Origin: an uncultured Phycisphaerales bacterium
GTDB lineage: Bacteria; Planctomycetota; Phycisphaerae; Tepidisphaerales; Tepidisphaeraceae
Direction of reading: 5' to 3'
Length of the DNA: 64,000 nt
NCBI GenBank assembly: GCA_903871935.1
Contig: CAIQIQ010000106.1
Location: 1-64,000, forward strand
Shown here: positions 9,392 through 17,989 of the stretch, piece by piece
How the letters are laid out: each line of letters opens with the position of its first letter
Position numbering within the stretch: position 1 is the stretch's first letter
The notes under the pieces: generated by a model
Databases searched by the model: none
The model's input: only the letters and a program-made list of their open reading frames with translations
What the model was told of the DNA's origin: nothing
Program-made: the position numbers and the translations under genes

Positions 9392-9925
9392 GTGGGTATT
9401 CGTGAAACACTGAACAGAAACCCCTCTGTCGCGACCGGCACAACCCTCGCCATCATCGTCATCGTTGTAGCATTCATCGTTTATTCGCAGTCTCAAAGCG
9501 GTTCATCCGCGGCCAAAGAGCCGACCAAGGCGTTCTACACCATCGACGAAGGCAAGCACTGGTTTGTCGATGACATTACGAAACTGGCTCCCTTCGATCA
9601 TGACGGTAAGGAAGCCGTGCGCGTGCTGCTCTTCCGCTGCGGCAGCGGCGAGCCGTTCGCGGGCTACCTGGAACGCTATACCCCCGATGCGAAGAAGCAG
9701 CTTGAGGCGCTTCGAAGCACACCACCAGGTCCTGGCGGCAAGAGTCCCGTTAAGTCGCCGCAGGATGTGGCCGGTCTCGCCGCGGCTATGAACGCGGGCA
9801 GAGAGATCAAGAAGCCTGGCGATGCGAAATGGATCAGCATCATGGATCTGCAGAATCGACCCAGGATCATGCAGACCAAGTGCCCGGAAGGCCAGAATGA
9901 TACCCCTGCGCCTGTGGTCCCCTAA
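9392..9925 (+). CDS. single-pass membrane protein of unknown function
   Basis: 177 residues starting at GTG 9392 after a strong AAAGGAG site. A short N-terminal tail is followed by one membrane helix (TTLAIIVIVVAFIVYSQ, about 18-35) and a soluble domain likely outside the membrane, rich in basic and acidic residues (YTIDEGKHWFVDDITKLAPF). I do not recognise the family; the style resembles planctomycete proteins. Its stop lies only 10 bp from the end of the convergent terminase gene. Confidence 0.75.
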   Translation: MGIRETLNRNPSVATGTTLAIIVIVVAFIVYSQSQSGSSAAKEPTKAFYTIDEGKHWFVDDITKLAPFDHDGKEAVRVLLFRCGSGEPFAGYLERYTPDAKKQLEALRSTPPGPGGKSPVKSPQDVAGLAAAMNAGREIKKPGDAKWISIMDLQNRPRIMQTKCPEGQNDTPAPVVP

Positions 9926-9934
9926 AGCCAACTC

Positions 9935-11374
9935 TTAGTACCTCGCTGATTTCGTCGGGGTCGGCCGATTCACATAGAAATACCGCAGCGCATCTGTGCA
10001 GTGATCGTTTCCATCCTTTACCGGCTTCTCGCCATGCGGTCCGTAGTGATAACACTCCATTGAACGGATCAGTTCGCGACAACGCGGATGGACGCGCAAC
10101 TTCGGTTCGCCCAGCGCCGGCGCCAGAGCTGTGTTGACCTCGTCAATCCCATCCTGCACCATGGTGTTACGGGAGAACGGATCGTATCCCGCATTGCGAA
10201 GTACCTGAACATCACTCCGGGAAGTCTGCGAATTGACGTGCTTGCCCGCCGGATCGCACGTCACCAGCCGGAAGCCGATGTGCCCGCGCTGCCGGATCAA
10301 ATCGATGTTTCGCGCCAATGTCTCACGCCGCGATACCAGTTCATCCAGCACATATGTCCGTTTCTGCTCATCATGCATGATCCATAGACACACAAACGGA
10401 TCGTTATAGCCAAAGTCGATCGCCAGCGCGCGCCCGACGCCGTGGTCGTTGCCGTGCCACCAGTCTGCTTCGCTGACATGCTCTTTGGGTTTGAAGAAAT
10501 GGAACACGGCATCCTTTCTGCTGGGGCGCAGGCACAGCATCTCCGCTTCCCAGGTCTCCTTGCACACGCGCTTCTTCATCGCGATGGCATCGTCGATGCG
10601 AATGAATCCCTCGGCGTCCCTGGCGATACCATGGCAGTCCGGCTCCAACCCGCAACTGCTGCATAGGCGCTCCTCAGGGCAGTGTTCCAGCACATCCAGC
10701 AGGCACCAGCGGATGAGCTTGCGCCCGGCCAATGCCGCACTATCCACGATCTCTTGCATCAGCCCGCGGGGCTGGTGCATCGTCGAGAGGGCCTCGATGC
10801 TCGCCCGGACATTCGTTGGTCCGAATCCTGGATAGCATGAGTCGAAATAGCGCTTGACGTCCTCGGCTCTGAGGCTGCGTGTGACAAGCTGCACGGCCTG
10901 CCACACATCCGGGTTGAACAGTTCCACCTCATCACAGCGGACGCGCTGCACGCGATTGCCTCGAACGGAGCGCTGGCTCTGCGTGAGTACCGCCGCGCTG
11001 GCGCCGTTCTTCATCCGCACGCGCATCGCCTGCATCTTGCCATCGACCATCTCCGGCGCGACTCTCTCGATCATTGGCAGAAGCTGTTCCCACATCTTCA
11101 GGCTCTGATCGAGCGAGCCGCCCAGGATGCGCACCTGGCATCCCGGCTTGCGCACCAGATCAATCAGCGTTGCCAGCGCTCCCAACGTCGTCTTCCCTCC
11201 GCCGCGCGGCGCCCAGACGACGACATCTTCATCGGCGTACGCGGCGTCGATGTACTCCATGGGAGCCTGATGGTGCGGGCAGAGCGCCTTGGTTGGTATC
11301 GCCAGGCCCACCACTTCACGGATCCATCGATGCAGTTCCTCCAGCTCACCTGGTGCGCAGTTTCCCCCCGGCAT
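9935..11374 (-). CDS. phage terminase large subunit (head cassette)
   Basis: 479 residues. The P-loop APRGGGKT lies at about 55-62 and an acidic Walker B (VRCDEVEL) near 150. The C-terminal RNase H-like nuclease shows ALAIDFGYNDP near 320, VTCDPAGKH near 365 and an Asp near the end (HCTDALRYF). This is the packaging motor that cuts concatemeric DNA and pumps it into the procapsid through the portal. The protein is clearly different from the prophage terminase at 34170. It is the last gene of its operon; the 3' end nearly touches the host gene before it. Confidence 0.85.
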   Translation of the reverse strand: MPGGNCAPGELEELHRWIREVVGLAIPTKALCPHHQAPMEYIDAAYADEDVVVWAPRGGGKTTLGALATLIDLVRKPGCQVRILGGSLDQSLKMWEQLLPMIERVAPEMVDGKMQAMRVRMKNGASAAVLTQSQRSVRGNRVQRVRCDEVELFNPDVWQAVQLVTRSLRAEDVKRYFDSCYPGFGPTNVRASIEALSTMHQPRGLMQEIVDSAALAGRKLIRWCLLDVLEHCPEERLCSSCGLEPDCHGIARDAEGFIRIDDAIAMKKRVCKETWEAEMLCLRPSRKDAVFHFFKPKEHVSEADWWHGNDHGVGRALAIDFGYNDPFVCLWIMHDEQKRTYVLDELVSRRETLARNIDLIRQRGHIGFRLVTCDPAGKHVNSQTSRSDVQVLRNAGYDPFSRNTMVQDGIDEVNTALAPALGEPKLRVHPRCRELIRSMECYHYGPHGEKPVKDGNDHCTDALRYFYVNRPTPTKSARY

Positions 11375-11416
11375 GACATTCTCCCCTTCTTGCCCCAGTG
11401 CACTTCTGTTTCGCCG

Positions 11417-11668
11417 TTACAGCCGACCAAGCCACAGTTGCACGAGCCGTCCCACCGTCTCTTCCACCACCGGTGCGAACAACGGCGCCACCGCCAGCAT
11501 CTCCATTGCGTGCCGGAAGTCCGCATCCTCGCGCAGGTCGCGCATGCATGTCTCGGTCAGCATCTCCCGATCAATCGCCTTCGCCAGCGCTGGATGCTTC
11601 GCCGCAAACACATCCCATTGAACCATCAGCGCCGCCCGCACCTGATCTCTGATTGCATCACTTGCCAT
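11417..11668 (-). CDS. small helical protein upstream of terminase
   Basis: 83 residues, predicted all-helical, with no motif I recognise. It starts inside the 3' end of the lipoprotein gene (11-bp overlap), so it is translationally coupled. It directly precedes the large terminase, where a small terminase subunit is often found, but no DNA-binding helix is evident. That role is only a positional guess. Confidence 0.55.
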   Translation of the reverse strand: MASDAIRDQVRAALMVQWDVFAAKHPALAKAIDREMLTETCMRDLREDADFRHAMEMLAVAPLFAPVVEETVGRLVQLWLGRL

Positions 11669-12089
11669 TGGTAGCCCCCTTGTCTGTCAGTAAACCGCCC
11701 AACTGTTCCCGCACCTGGCTGACCTGCGCCAGTGCCGCCAATCCCTCGCCAATCGTGCGGAGGTTCTGCTGCAACTGCTCGCCGGCGCGCGCTGACACCT
11801 GCTGCTGCTTCCACAGCGCCTCGCATCCGAGCATGTATGCCCGGCGATGCTCGATCACCCAATCACGTTCGAGCGATTCCACCGTGCGCACATCCTGGTC
11901 GAACGCGTCATCGAGCACCTGCCGGCGCTGTTGATAGAAGCCATCCACCAGTTCCTGGCGCTGCTGTTGTGCGGTTGCCAGGTCCTTCAATCCCGCCTGC
12001 ATGCTCCCGATCAATTGCTGTTGCGCCTGTTCCTGTGCGGTGCATCCCGCCGAGAGCGCCCCCAGCACGATCGCCCCAATCCATCTCAT
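11658..12089 (-). CDS. coiled-coil lipoprotein (o-spanin candidate)
   Basis: From ATG 12089, after a GGGGGAAA ribosome site, the protein begins MRWIGAIVLGALSAGC. This is a short signal peptide with lipobox LSAGC, so it should be lipidated at Cys16. The remaining 125 or so residues are Gln/Arg-rich and heptad-like. Its start overlaps the stop of the preceding membrane/coiled-coil gene by an ATGA. This i-spanin then o-spanin order is seen in lysis cassettes of Gram-negative phages. Spanin function is inferred, and the protein is longer than typical Rz1. Confidence 0.65.
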   Translation of the reverse strand: MRWIGAIVLGALSAGCTAQEQAQQQLIGSMQAGLKDLATAQQQRQELVDGFYQQRRQVLDDAFDQDVRTVESLERDWVIEHRRAYMLGCEALWKQQQVSARAGEQLQQNLRTIGEGLAALAQVSQVREQLGGLLTDKGATNGK

Positions 12090-12337
12090 GGTTTCCCCCT
12101 TTCGCTGTGTTCCAGCATCGTGCACAGCCGCGTGAGCGCCTGCGTGTTCTGGCGCACGGCCGTGATGACCTGCTCAAGCTGTACCCGATCTGACTGGATC
12201 CGGTGATGTGCCTCGTCGAGCTGCTGCTCGCGTTGTCTGCTGGCGCGGCGCTCCCAGAGCCACATCGCGCCCATCATCCCGGCCGAGCCCAACCCCGCCA
12301 GATCGCCGATCCCGGTATTCACTGCCTCTGCCAGCAT
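12086..12337 (-). CDS. membrane-anchored coiled-coil protein (i-spanin or holin-like)
   Basis: The ATG at 12337 is preceded by a near-perfect AAAGGAGG. The 83-residue product has a weakly hydrophobic N-terminal segment (IGDLAGLGSAGMMGAMWLW) followed by a charged heptad-rich helix (REQQLDEAHHRIQSDRVQLE). An upstream in-frame start at 12397 is possible but lacks a ribosome site. Coupling to the following lipoprotein gene suggests an inner-membrane spanin, though holin accessory proteins also look like this. Confidence 0.6.
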   Translation of the reverse strand: MLAEAVNTGIGDLAGLGSAGMMGAMWLWERRASRQREQQLDEAHHRIQSDRVQLEQVITAVRQNTQALTRLCTMLEHSERGKP

Positions 12338-12421
12338 GGTTCCTCCTTTTGGGTCGCCCGGGGCGAGCGACCCGCAGGAGGGCGGGCACTCGTTCACCCG
12401 CCCTCCATGACCTTCCCACTT

Positions 12422-13576
12422 CTACGCCGTAAATCCGCGGATGATCCCGTGCGCATTCTCATTGCGCAGCTCCAGTGTGTACTCGCCGATCATCTGGCCG
12501 GCATCGCGGTCGCCGTTGCTCGCCAGGGGCTTGTAGAAGAAGCTGCGCCCGGCCAGCGGCAGAACCTCGATCCTCGAGCTGTCCAGCAGCAGCAGCGTGC
12601 CTGTGGGCACGTATCGGCTCAGGACAATCCGGCACACGCCAAAGTCGCTCTCGAACACATTGACCAGATCGCGGAAGGTCTCATCGGCAGGCTGATATCG
12701 CCGACTGGTCGAGGCAAACTGGTTGATGCTGCGCTTGCTCGCGGCGTTCACCAGGATCAGGTCGGGCGATGACCCGCACTCCATCCAGATTCGCCGCAGC
12801 GCCTCGCTGAGCTGCTCTTCGGTCAGCGAGTCATCGGCGGGGAATCCGCCAGCGCCGGGGCTCAGCACGTTGGTCTGGATCAGCGAGAGCAGCCCATTCA
12901 TCGTTCGCCGCACCGAGCTCGAACCGGCCGGCGTGACCGCCGATGCCGTGCCGTTGATCACGCAGTTCTCCAGATCGCGCAGAAGCTCGCGCAGGCGAAG
13001 CTGCTTCTGGTAGTTCATCTCATCGGTCACGCCGATCTGCCGCGTTGCCAGCTCCGACCCGGAGACCTCCACCGTCGCGGTGAAGATCTGCGTGTAGTTC
13101 TGCTTGCGCGTGCGCACACTGAATCGCGCAGCGTCGGCCGCATCGCCCTCCAGCGCTGCATTGCCCAGGATGCGCAGTGACTTTCCGGCCGCCAGCGTGC
13201 CGCGCGTGGTATCGCCATAGCTGCGGCTCACGGTGATCGTATTGGCGGCCGTATCGACACCGCTCACCAGCAGCATCTCCTGATCATCGCCCAGACGCAC
13301 CTGGTCGCCGGGGCGGAAGCGCTCCACGTGAGCGACCTCGAAGGTCGTCTGCTCCGACGCATCGGTGATCGTGCCCGCCACCGCATCGAAGTTCGGCAGC
13401 AGTGCATCATCGAGCCACTCATGTACCGTCGAGCGCGCCATCCGCATCGGATCGCCCAAGGCGTCCAGCAGCGGCGTCTCCGCCGGCGAAACGATCGACA
13501 CCAGGTCGCTGACATCCTCCGCGATCTCCGGCATCGCGACACCACCCGTATACGTAGCCTTGCCTGTGAAACTCAT
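12422..13576 (-). CDS. major capsid protein, SU10/DUF5309-like (head cassette)
   Basis: 384 residues from ATG 13576 (GAAGGGAG site). The N-terminus ATYTGGVAMPEIAEDVSDLV and the SPAETPLLDALGD ... TVHEWLDDALLP pattern resemble the SU10-type (DUF5309) HK97-fold capsid proteins. The C-terminal half carries the EELLVNAA-type and SRYVPTGTLLLLDSS segments expected of the A-domain. The frame remains open 62 codons upstream, but that extension reads through a CAAATGACAAATG repeat and is not protein-like. The family name is from memory; a phage capsid role is likely from context. Confidence 0.75.
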   Translation of the reverse strand: MSFTGKATYTGGVAMPEIAEDVSDLVSIVSPAETPLLDALGDPMRMARSTVHEWLDDALLPNFDAVAGTITDASEQTTFEVAHVERFRPGDQVRLGDDQEMLLVSGVDTAANTITVSRSYGDTTRGTLAAGKSLRILGNAALEGDAADAARFSVRTRKQNYTQIFTATVEVSGSELATRQIGVTDEMNYQKQLRLRELLRDLENCVINGTASAVTPAGSSSVRRTMNGLLSLIQTNVLSPGAGGFPADDSLTEEQLSEALRRIWMECGSSPDLILVNAASKRSINQFASTSRRYQPADETFRDLVNVFESDFGVCRIVLSRYVPTGTLLLLDSSRIEVLPLAGRSFFYKPLASNGDRDAGQMIGEYTLELRNENAHGIIRGFTA

Positions 13577-13652
13577 CTCATGTCTCCCTTCGGTCGAAAT
13601 GACCAATGACAAATGCAAAATGACAAATGCAGCAGCCCCATGCGCGGGGCGT

Positions 13653-13862
13653 TCACTTTCCCAGGACGCGCGACCGCAGCCGCAGGTAATCCCACAGCAG
13701 CTTCCGCGTCCCCTTCTTCGCCACCTCCGATGCCAGCGCCAGCAGTTGCCCGCGCGGATCATCCTGTGGCTTCTCCACCACCACCGGCCGCGGCGGCGAC
13801 TGCACTTGTACTACGGGCGTCGCTACCGGCGTCGGCGTAACTGTCGTCTCACTATCCATCAC
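13653..13862 (-). CDS. small Pro/Val-rich protein between capsid and portal genes
   Basis: 69 residues. The start is GTG 13862 or ATG 13859, both just after a perfect AAGGAGGTGA. The N-terminal half is low-complexity (TPTPVATPVVQVQSPPRPVV) and the C-terminal half is a basic helix (RKLLWDYLRLRSRVLGK). The position between portal and capsid could fit a small scaffold or decoration protein; no family is recognised. Confidence 0.55.
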   Translation of the reverse strand: MMDSETTVTPTPVATPVVQVQSPPRPVVVEKPQDDPRGQLLALASEVAKKGTRKLLWDYLRLRSRVLGK

Positions 13863-13915
13863 TCACCTCCTTCTTGTTTCATCCTTCCGCCTTCATCCTT
13901 CATCCTTTGTGTTCG

Positions 13916-15571
13916 TCAGTATCCCAGTTCGCGCAGCACCACCTCCTTTGCAATGCCCAACTCGAGCTTGACCCGCGCCTCATCCAGCTTCTCCGCGTTG
14001 TTCTCAGGCAGCGGATTGGGCCAGTGAATCTCGATCTCCCTTTCCTCCGGCCGTGTGGCGAAAACCCCTGCAGCGTCAAGCCACGCGAGCGACATCTCGC
14101 AGATCTGTCGGATCGCGTTGCCGTAGATGGCGCGCTTGCGCTCGGTGCGTGCCAGAAGGCTCATCAGCGTGATCCGCAGCGCTGCCGCACTGGTCAGGTT
14201 GCCGATGCGATTGCGAATCGCCCCGGCCGCGACCGGCGGCACGCCACTGACCTTGTCCAGCGCCTCGCGCACCTCGGCGATGTGCTGCTGCTCAGACTCA
14301 CATGAGGCATCGCCGCCGAGTTCCTGGATGGATGCATCGGGATTGGTCGACTCCCACACCTGTCCCGGCGCTGGGCGCTTGTCGGTAGTAAAGTTGTCGA
14401 TGCACTTGCCCAGGTACATCCTGAACGATTGCATCGCGATGCGATGTGCCCGGTCGCTCAACCGCGTGTTCAGTTCATCCTGCAGCGGCAACAGCGCTTC
14501 CACATCCGATGCCCCGCTATAGGCGAACGGCACCGATGAGTTCTGCACGTGCACCACTGGGATCCGGCCAACCGTGTTGCCGCCAGATGCCTCCAGCACA
14601 TCATCGCGCCAGCGCCACCAGCCGGTGCTGGTCCAAAGCTCGACGATGTGCGCGGTATTGGTGCCAGTGCCGCTGAGCGCTCCCAGAAGCCGGCGAATGG
14701 GCCCGGGCTGTTGCTCCTGGCGTACATCATAGATCTGTGCGTAAGCCAGCATGCGCCCCTGATCCGCAGGATCGAGTATCGCAAGGGCTCGGGCCGGCTC
14801 GACAGCCTGCAGCGAAACCAACCGGGCCATCTCCAGGATTCGGCGCTGATCCTGGCCGCTGACGATGCCATCCCCCCGCGCATCTTCCTGAGCATCGTCC
14901 GTGCCAGGCGAAAGCTTCTCCAGGCCGTCACCTGGATCCGCTGTTGCGCCATCGTGTGTGGTGTTTCCCGTGTCCGCTGCGGCCGCCAAGCCTGACGCCC
15001 GCTTTATGTTCTGTATTCGCTCCGCTCCCTGCATCCCCTCCAACCGCCCATGCGCGGGCGCGGGTGCATCCAGCGTCACCGCGCAATCGACAAACCCGTA
15101 TACCACCCCCAATAGGCCAAGCTGTTGCAGGAAGCCGATGCCGCCGTTGTGCTGCAGGATCGCCCCTAAGAGCCGCTGGATCTTCGCTCGCCTGCCTTCA
15201 TCGCTGGCAAGGCTGTGAATCACCGGCACCGTGCCAAAGAGGTAATCCACCATGGTGTCGACACGCCATGCGATGTCGTTCTCGACCACAACTTCCTTGC
15301 GTTCCTTGTCGGTGATCGTGCCATCGCTGATCGGATCAACGCCCGGCCGATACCCCGTGATCCGCGCTGGCATACCCCATTCCTGCGCCTGGCGGTATGG
15401 CCGCTCCGAGTCATCGGTCATTTCGCCCACCGCCCGGGAGGGATTGCTGTAATAGGCCCACAGTCGCGTATAACGCGGCCGCTGCACCTGCTGCAGGTCC
15501 TGCCGCAGCATCTCCAACCTCTGGCCGCTGATTCCCACTCCACCCAGCACCTCATCGATAGTCGGCGTCAT
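13916..15571 (-). CDS. phage portal protein (head cassette)
   Basis: 551 residues from ATG 15571, preceded by GGAGGAG. The sequence has portal hallmarks: an N-terminal VQRPRYTRLWAYYSNPSR, a central segment with NSSVPFAYSGASDVEALLPLQDELN, and GVPPVAAGAIRNRIGNLTSAAALRITL near 470, which is characteristic of SPP1-type portals. Portals form the dodecameric ring through which DNA enters the head. An unusually acidic, low-complexity insert sits near 210-265. This is the first gene of the cassette operon. Confidence 0.75.
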   Translation of the reverse strand: MTPTIDEVLGGVGISGQRLEMLRQDLQQVQRPRYTRLWAYYSNPSRAVGEMTDDSERPYRQAQEWGMPARITGYRPGVDPISDGTITDKERKEVVVENDIAWRVDTMVDYLFGTVPVIHSLASDEGRRAKIQRLLGAILQHNGGIGFLQQLGLLGVVYGFVDCAVTLDAPAPAHGRLEGMQGAERIQNIKRASGLAAAADTGNTTHDGATADPGDGLEKLSPGTDDAQEDARGDGIVSGQDQRRILEMARLVSLQAVEPARALAILDPADQGRMLAYAQIYDVRQEQQPGPIRRLLGALSGTGTNTAHIVELWTSTGWWRWRDDVLEASGGNTVGRIPVVHVQNSSVPFAYSGASDVEALLPLQDELNTRLSDRAHRIAMQSFRMYLGKCIDNFTTDKRPAPGQVWESTNPDASIQELGGDASCESEQQHIAEVREALDKVSGVPPVAAGAIRNRIGNLTSAAALRITLMSLLARTERKRAIYGNAIRQICEMSLAWLDAAGVFATRPEEREIEIHWPNPLPENNAEKLDEARVKLELGIAKEVVLRELGY

Positions 15572-15895
15572 ACATGCTCCTCCGTATATCCCCCCGCTGT
15601 CGCGCTTTGTGCGCGCAAAGCGCACCACCGGAGACACCGACCCCCCGGTTTTCCATTGAAAATCACAAATCGCGATTCAGAAAAATGAAAAGATTGTCAT
15701 AAGTCGCGGTGCGCGCCTGCGCGACACATGCGCAGCACTCCATGTGTTCGGCAAGAAAGGGGTCGGGAGTCTTTACTAAAAGACTCCCGACCCCTTTATA
15801 TTGATATTGCGCGTAAATATTGACTGATGAAGTGATTACGATGTCATTAGTTCATTTGGGCCGCGCCGGATATCCGGGCACAAACGACGCCGATA
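15572..15895. other. intergenic region upstream of the head cassette
   Basis: 324 bp without a gene. It holds a near-perfect GCGCTTT...AAAGCGC palindrome around 15600-15622 just upstream of the portal gene, and a family A hairpin at 15756-15797. No clear promoter was found. Confidence 0.5.
15756..15797. repeat. family A hairpin, copy A1
   Basis: Arms AAAGGGGTCGGGAGTCTTT and its reverse complement separated by a 4-5 base loop. This is the shortest copy, lacking the roughly 30-base structured loop of the others. It might act as a bidirectional terminator, but no strong T-run follows. Confidence 0.85.
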
Positions 15896-16495
15896 TCACG
15901 CTGGCATGCCATTTTCGATCGCTTTTGCCATCGTTTTGAGCCGTTGCCCCATCGTCCGCGCTGCGGGGATGTGCACCATTTGCCGATGCCCACCCCATCG
16001 TGCCGCCAGGCGTTCCTGTTGCTTCAGTGCTTCCTCATACTCCTCGGTCCGCACGTGGTTGTTCCCGCGCGTATAAAGCTCTCTGCCCGGAAGTTCCAGC
16101 AGCATCACCAGGTCGTACCGGCCGATGAGCGCTCGTTCGCTCGCGCCACAGCTTCTACAGATCCGCCGCCACAACCCATCCTCGACAAACGCCGCCCCAT
16201 CAAGCGCCCCGCGGTCGTACAAGACCACATCCACATCGCCGGCCGCCGCCATGACCAGCTCCTCGGTGAGCAACTGCATGCGCAGGATGGCGTTCTGCAG
16301 GACCAAGGCATCCTCCGGGCTCCTGCGCAAGAAGGCACCGGACATCAGCAGATGCGAAGCCGTCTCCGGCACGACCACGCATTTCAGCCCGCGCATCTCC
16401 AGCAGCCTCGGCAAAGCGCGCACGGCCGACGTCTTCCCCGAACAGGGCGCACCGGTAATGACAACCCGAAAAGGATCTTTGCTCACGCGTGTCAC
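15896..16495 (-). CDS. P-loop ATPase/kinase, AAA_28-like
   Basis: 199 residues with Walker A GAPCSGKTS at about 15-23, PETASHLLMSGAF near 43-55 and VVLYDRGALDG near 92, the pattern of the NadR/thymidylate-kinase-like AAA_28 proteins. The GTG start is followed within 4 codons by a second GTG. The substrate is unknown. It lies between the head cassette and GH130 and reads in the same direction as the cassette, but a 324-bp gap separates it, so it is treated as host. Confidence 0.75.
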   Translation of the reverse strand: MTRVSKDPFRVVITGAPCSGKTSAVRALPRLLEMRGLKCVVVPETASHLLMSGAFLRRSPEDALVLQNAILRMQLLTEELVMAAAGDVDVVLYDRGALDGAAFVEDGLWRRICRSCGASERALIGRYDLVMLLELPGRELYTRGNNHVRTEEYEEALKQQERLAARWGGHRQMVHIPAARTMGQRLKTMAKAIENGMPA

Positions 16496-16559
16496 GATAC
16501 CGCCAGCAACGCCCTAGGGCGAGTTTCAGCCGAACCTCACTGCCGGTACACTCCCGCTC

Positions 16560-16829
16560 ATGCATTCCAAAGTCGCGCCGCGAAACCGACTCTCCAAAGT
16601 CCTGCCCGACGAATGGCGCAAGCTGTTGGTTGCCAACGGCGTCCCGCGGCGGAAGTACACCGCGGTCTGCCACCTCACCCTCGCCGACGGCCGCGTGATC
16701 GAAAATGCCATCATCGAAGAAGGCTGGATCATCGCCCTGGATAAGAGCCACCTCGCCGGCACCTTCGAACAGCGCATCGACTTTGATCCCCGCACCATCA
16801 TCGACCTGCAGATCCGCCAGGTCGTGTAG
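16560..16829 (+). CDS. small conserved-looking protein
   Basis: 89 residues with balanced composition (HLTLADGRVIENAIIEEGWI ends a beta-rich core). There is no signal peptide or membrane segment. It converges with the GH130 gene and is divergent from the P-loop gene. Function not recognised. Confidence 0.6.
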   Translation: MHSKVAPRNRLSKVLPDEWRKLLVANGVPRRKYTAVCHLTLADGRVIENAIIEEGWIIALDKSHLAGTFEQRIDFDPRTIIDLQIRQVV

Positions 16830-16837
16830 GTGAGCCA

Positions 16838-17845
16838 CTACTTCGCGTTCTTCTTCACCCACTCCAGCATCTGATCCACATACGCAAACGCCAGACACGT
16901 CACCGTATCCGCCCCGCCGTAGTAGAGCGCCATGCGATTGGTGGCAGAATCCACCAGCGCCGCACAGGGGAAGGTCACGTTGGGCACATCGCCGACGCAC
17001 TCATAGAGTTTCTGCGGCGAGATGAGATACGGCGCAGCGCGATACTTCACTTTCCAGGGCTGATCCAGATCCAGAATGCACGCCCCGAAGCTGTACACAA
17101 AGCCGCTGCAGCTTTGCAGCACGCCGTGAAAGATCATCAGCCAGCCTTCTTTGGTCTCGATCGGGATCGGGCCGGCGCCAACCTTCAGCGGCGCGAAGTC
17201 TTCGCCCCGGCTCATCACATGCCGATGACAACCCCAATGCACCATGTCCGGCGATTCGGACATAAAGATGTCGCCAAAGGGTGTGTGCCCGGTATCGCTC
17301 GGGCGGCTCATCATCACATATTTCCCGTTGATCTTCCGCGGGAACATCACGCCGTTGCGGTTATACGGCAGATACGCATTCTCGAGCTGATAGAACTTCT
17401 TGAAGTCCCTGGTATACGCCACGCCGATGGTCGGCCCGTGGTAGCAGTTGCACCAGTTGACCCAGTAGCGATCGCCGATTTTTACGACGCGCGGGTCATA
17501 GCCGTACTCGAACTTGCCCAGTTCCTTCACCCGCGGATTGTCGGGGATGAAACTAAGCGGCTCATGGTTGATCTTCCATGCCACCCCATCATCGCTGAAG
17601 CCGGCATGGAGCCGCATATGCCGCCGGCGGTCATCCACGCGGAACACGCCCGCAAACTTCCCCTGATATGGCACCACCGCGCTATTGAAGATGCTGTTGG
17701 AGCACGGGATAAGATTCCGCGGGATGATCGGATTCCGCTCCGACCTCCAGATCACCTCATCACAATTCGCCGGCCGATCTTCCCAGGGAATATTCGGCAA
17801 AGCCGGACCCACCACCACTCTTACGGACGCTTTCTTCGCTGCCAT
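16838..17845 (-). CDS. glycoside hydrolase/phosphorylase family GH130
   Basis: 335 residues from ATG 17845 (GAAAGG site 8 bases upstream). Five-bladed propeller features are present: WRSERNPIIPRNLIPCSNSI, GVFRVDDRRRHM, LHAGFSDDGV, YGYDPRVVKIGDRYWVNW and SFGACILDLDQPWKV match the GH130 pattern. Members phosphorolyse beta-mannosides or related disaccharides. The protein is cytoplasmic. The frame is open 35 codons further upstream, but that part is encoded by a palindromic family E repeat and is rejected. No other sugar gene lies beside it. Confidence 0.85.
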   Translation of the reverse strand: MAAKKASVRVVVGPALPNIPWEDRPANCDEVIWRSERNPIIPRNLIPCSNSIFNSAVVPYQGKFAGVFRVDDRRRHMRLHAGFSDDGVAWKINHEPLSFIPDNPRVKELGKFEYGYDPRVVKIGDRYWVNWCNCYHGPTIGVAYTRDFKKFYQLENAYLPYNRNGVMFPRKINGKYVMMSRPSDTGHTPFGDIFMSESPDMVHWGCHRHVMSRGEDFAPLKVGAGPIPIETKEGWLMIFHGVLQSCSGFVYSFGACILDLDQPWKVKYRAAPYLISPQKLYECVGDVPNVTFPCAALVDSATNRMALYYGGADTVTCLAFAYVDQMLEWVKKNAK

Positions 17846-17868
17846 ATCAGAACACCTTTCTTCTTCAT

Positions 17869-17953
17869 GTAGTGGCGACAATCCTGTCACCGCGTATTGC
17901 CTGCCACACTGTGCCCTTGCACCTGTCCGTGGCGACAAGATTGTCGCCACTAC
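17869..17953. repeat. family E palindromic element, copy E1
   Basis: Arms GTAGTGGCGACAATCCTGTC and the matching GACAAGATTGTCGCCACTAC enclose about 45 bp. It sits between the divergent GH130 and membrane-protein genes, 23 bp from the GH130 start, so it forms most of their shared upstream region. Confidence 0.75.
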
Positions 17954-17989
17954 TTCGCCCGTACGCTACTGCGCGGTATCCTGTCTGAT

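Larger units (their letters stand above)
9935..15571 (-). mobile_element. tail-less phage head cassette (portal, capsid, terminase)
   Basis: Seven minus-strand genes in the order portal, small protein, major capsid, membrane/coiled-coil protein, lipoprotein, small protein, large terminase. No tail, integrase, transposase, repressor or replication gene lies within or beside the cluster, and its gene products differ from the prophage head genes at 31-35.7 kb. All frames are open and have good ribosome sites. It may be a decayed prophage, a capsid-encoding satellite or part of a gene-transfer-agent-like system; the sequence alone cannot decide. Confidence 0.6.

Noticed and set aside
10088-16744. 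Several long plus-strand frames across the head cassette
   Set aside because: They are antisense to terminase, capsid and portal genes and are Arg/Pro/Ser/His-rich, as expected of shadow frames in GC-rich DNA.
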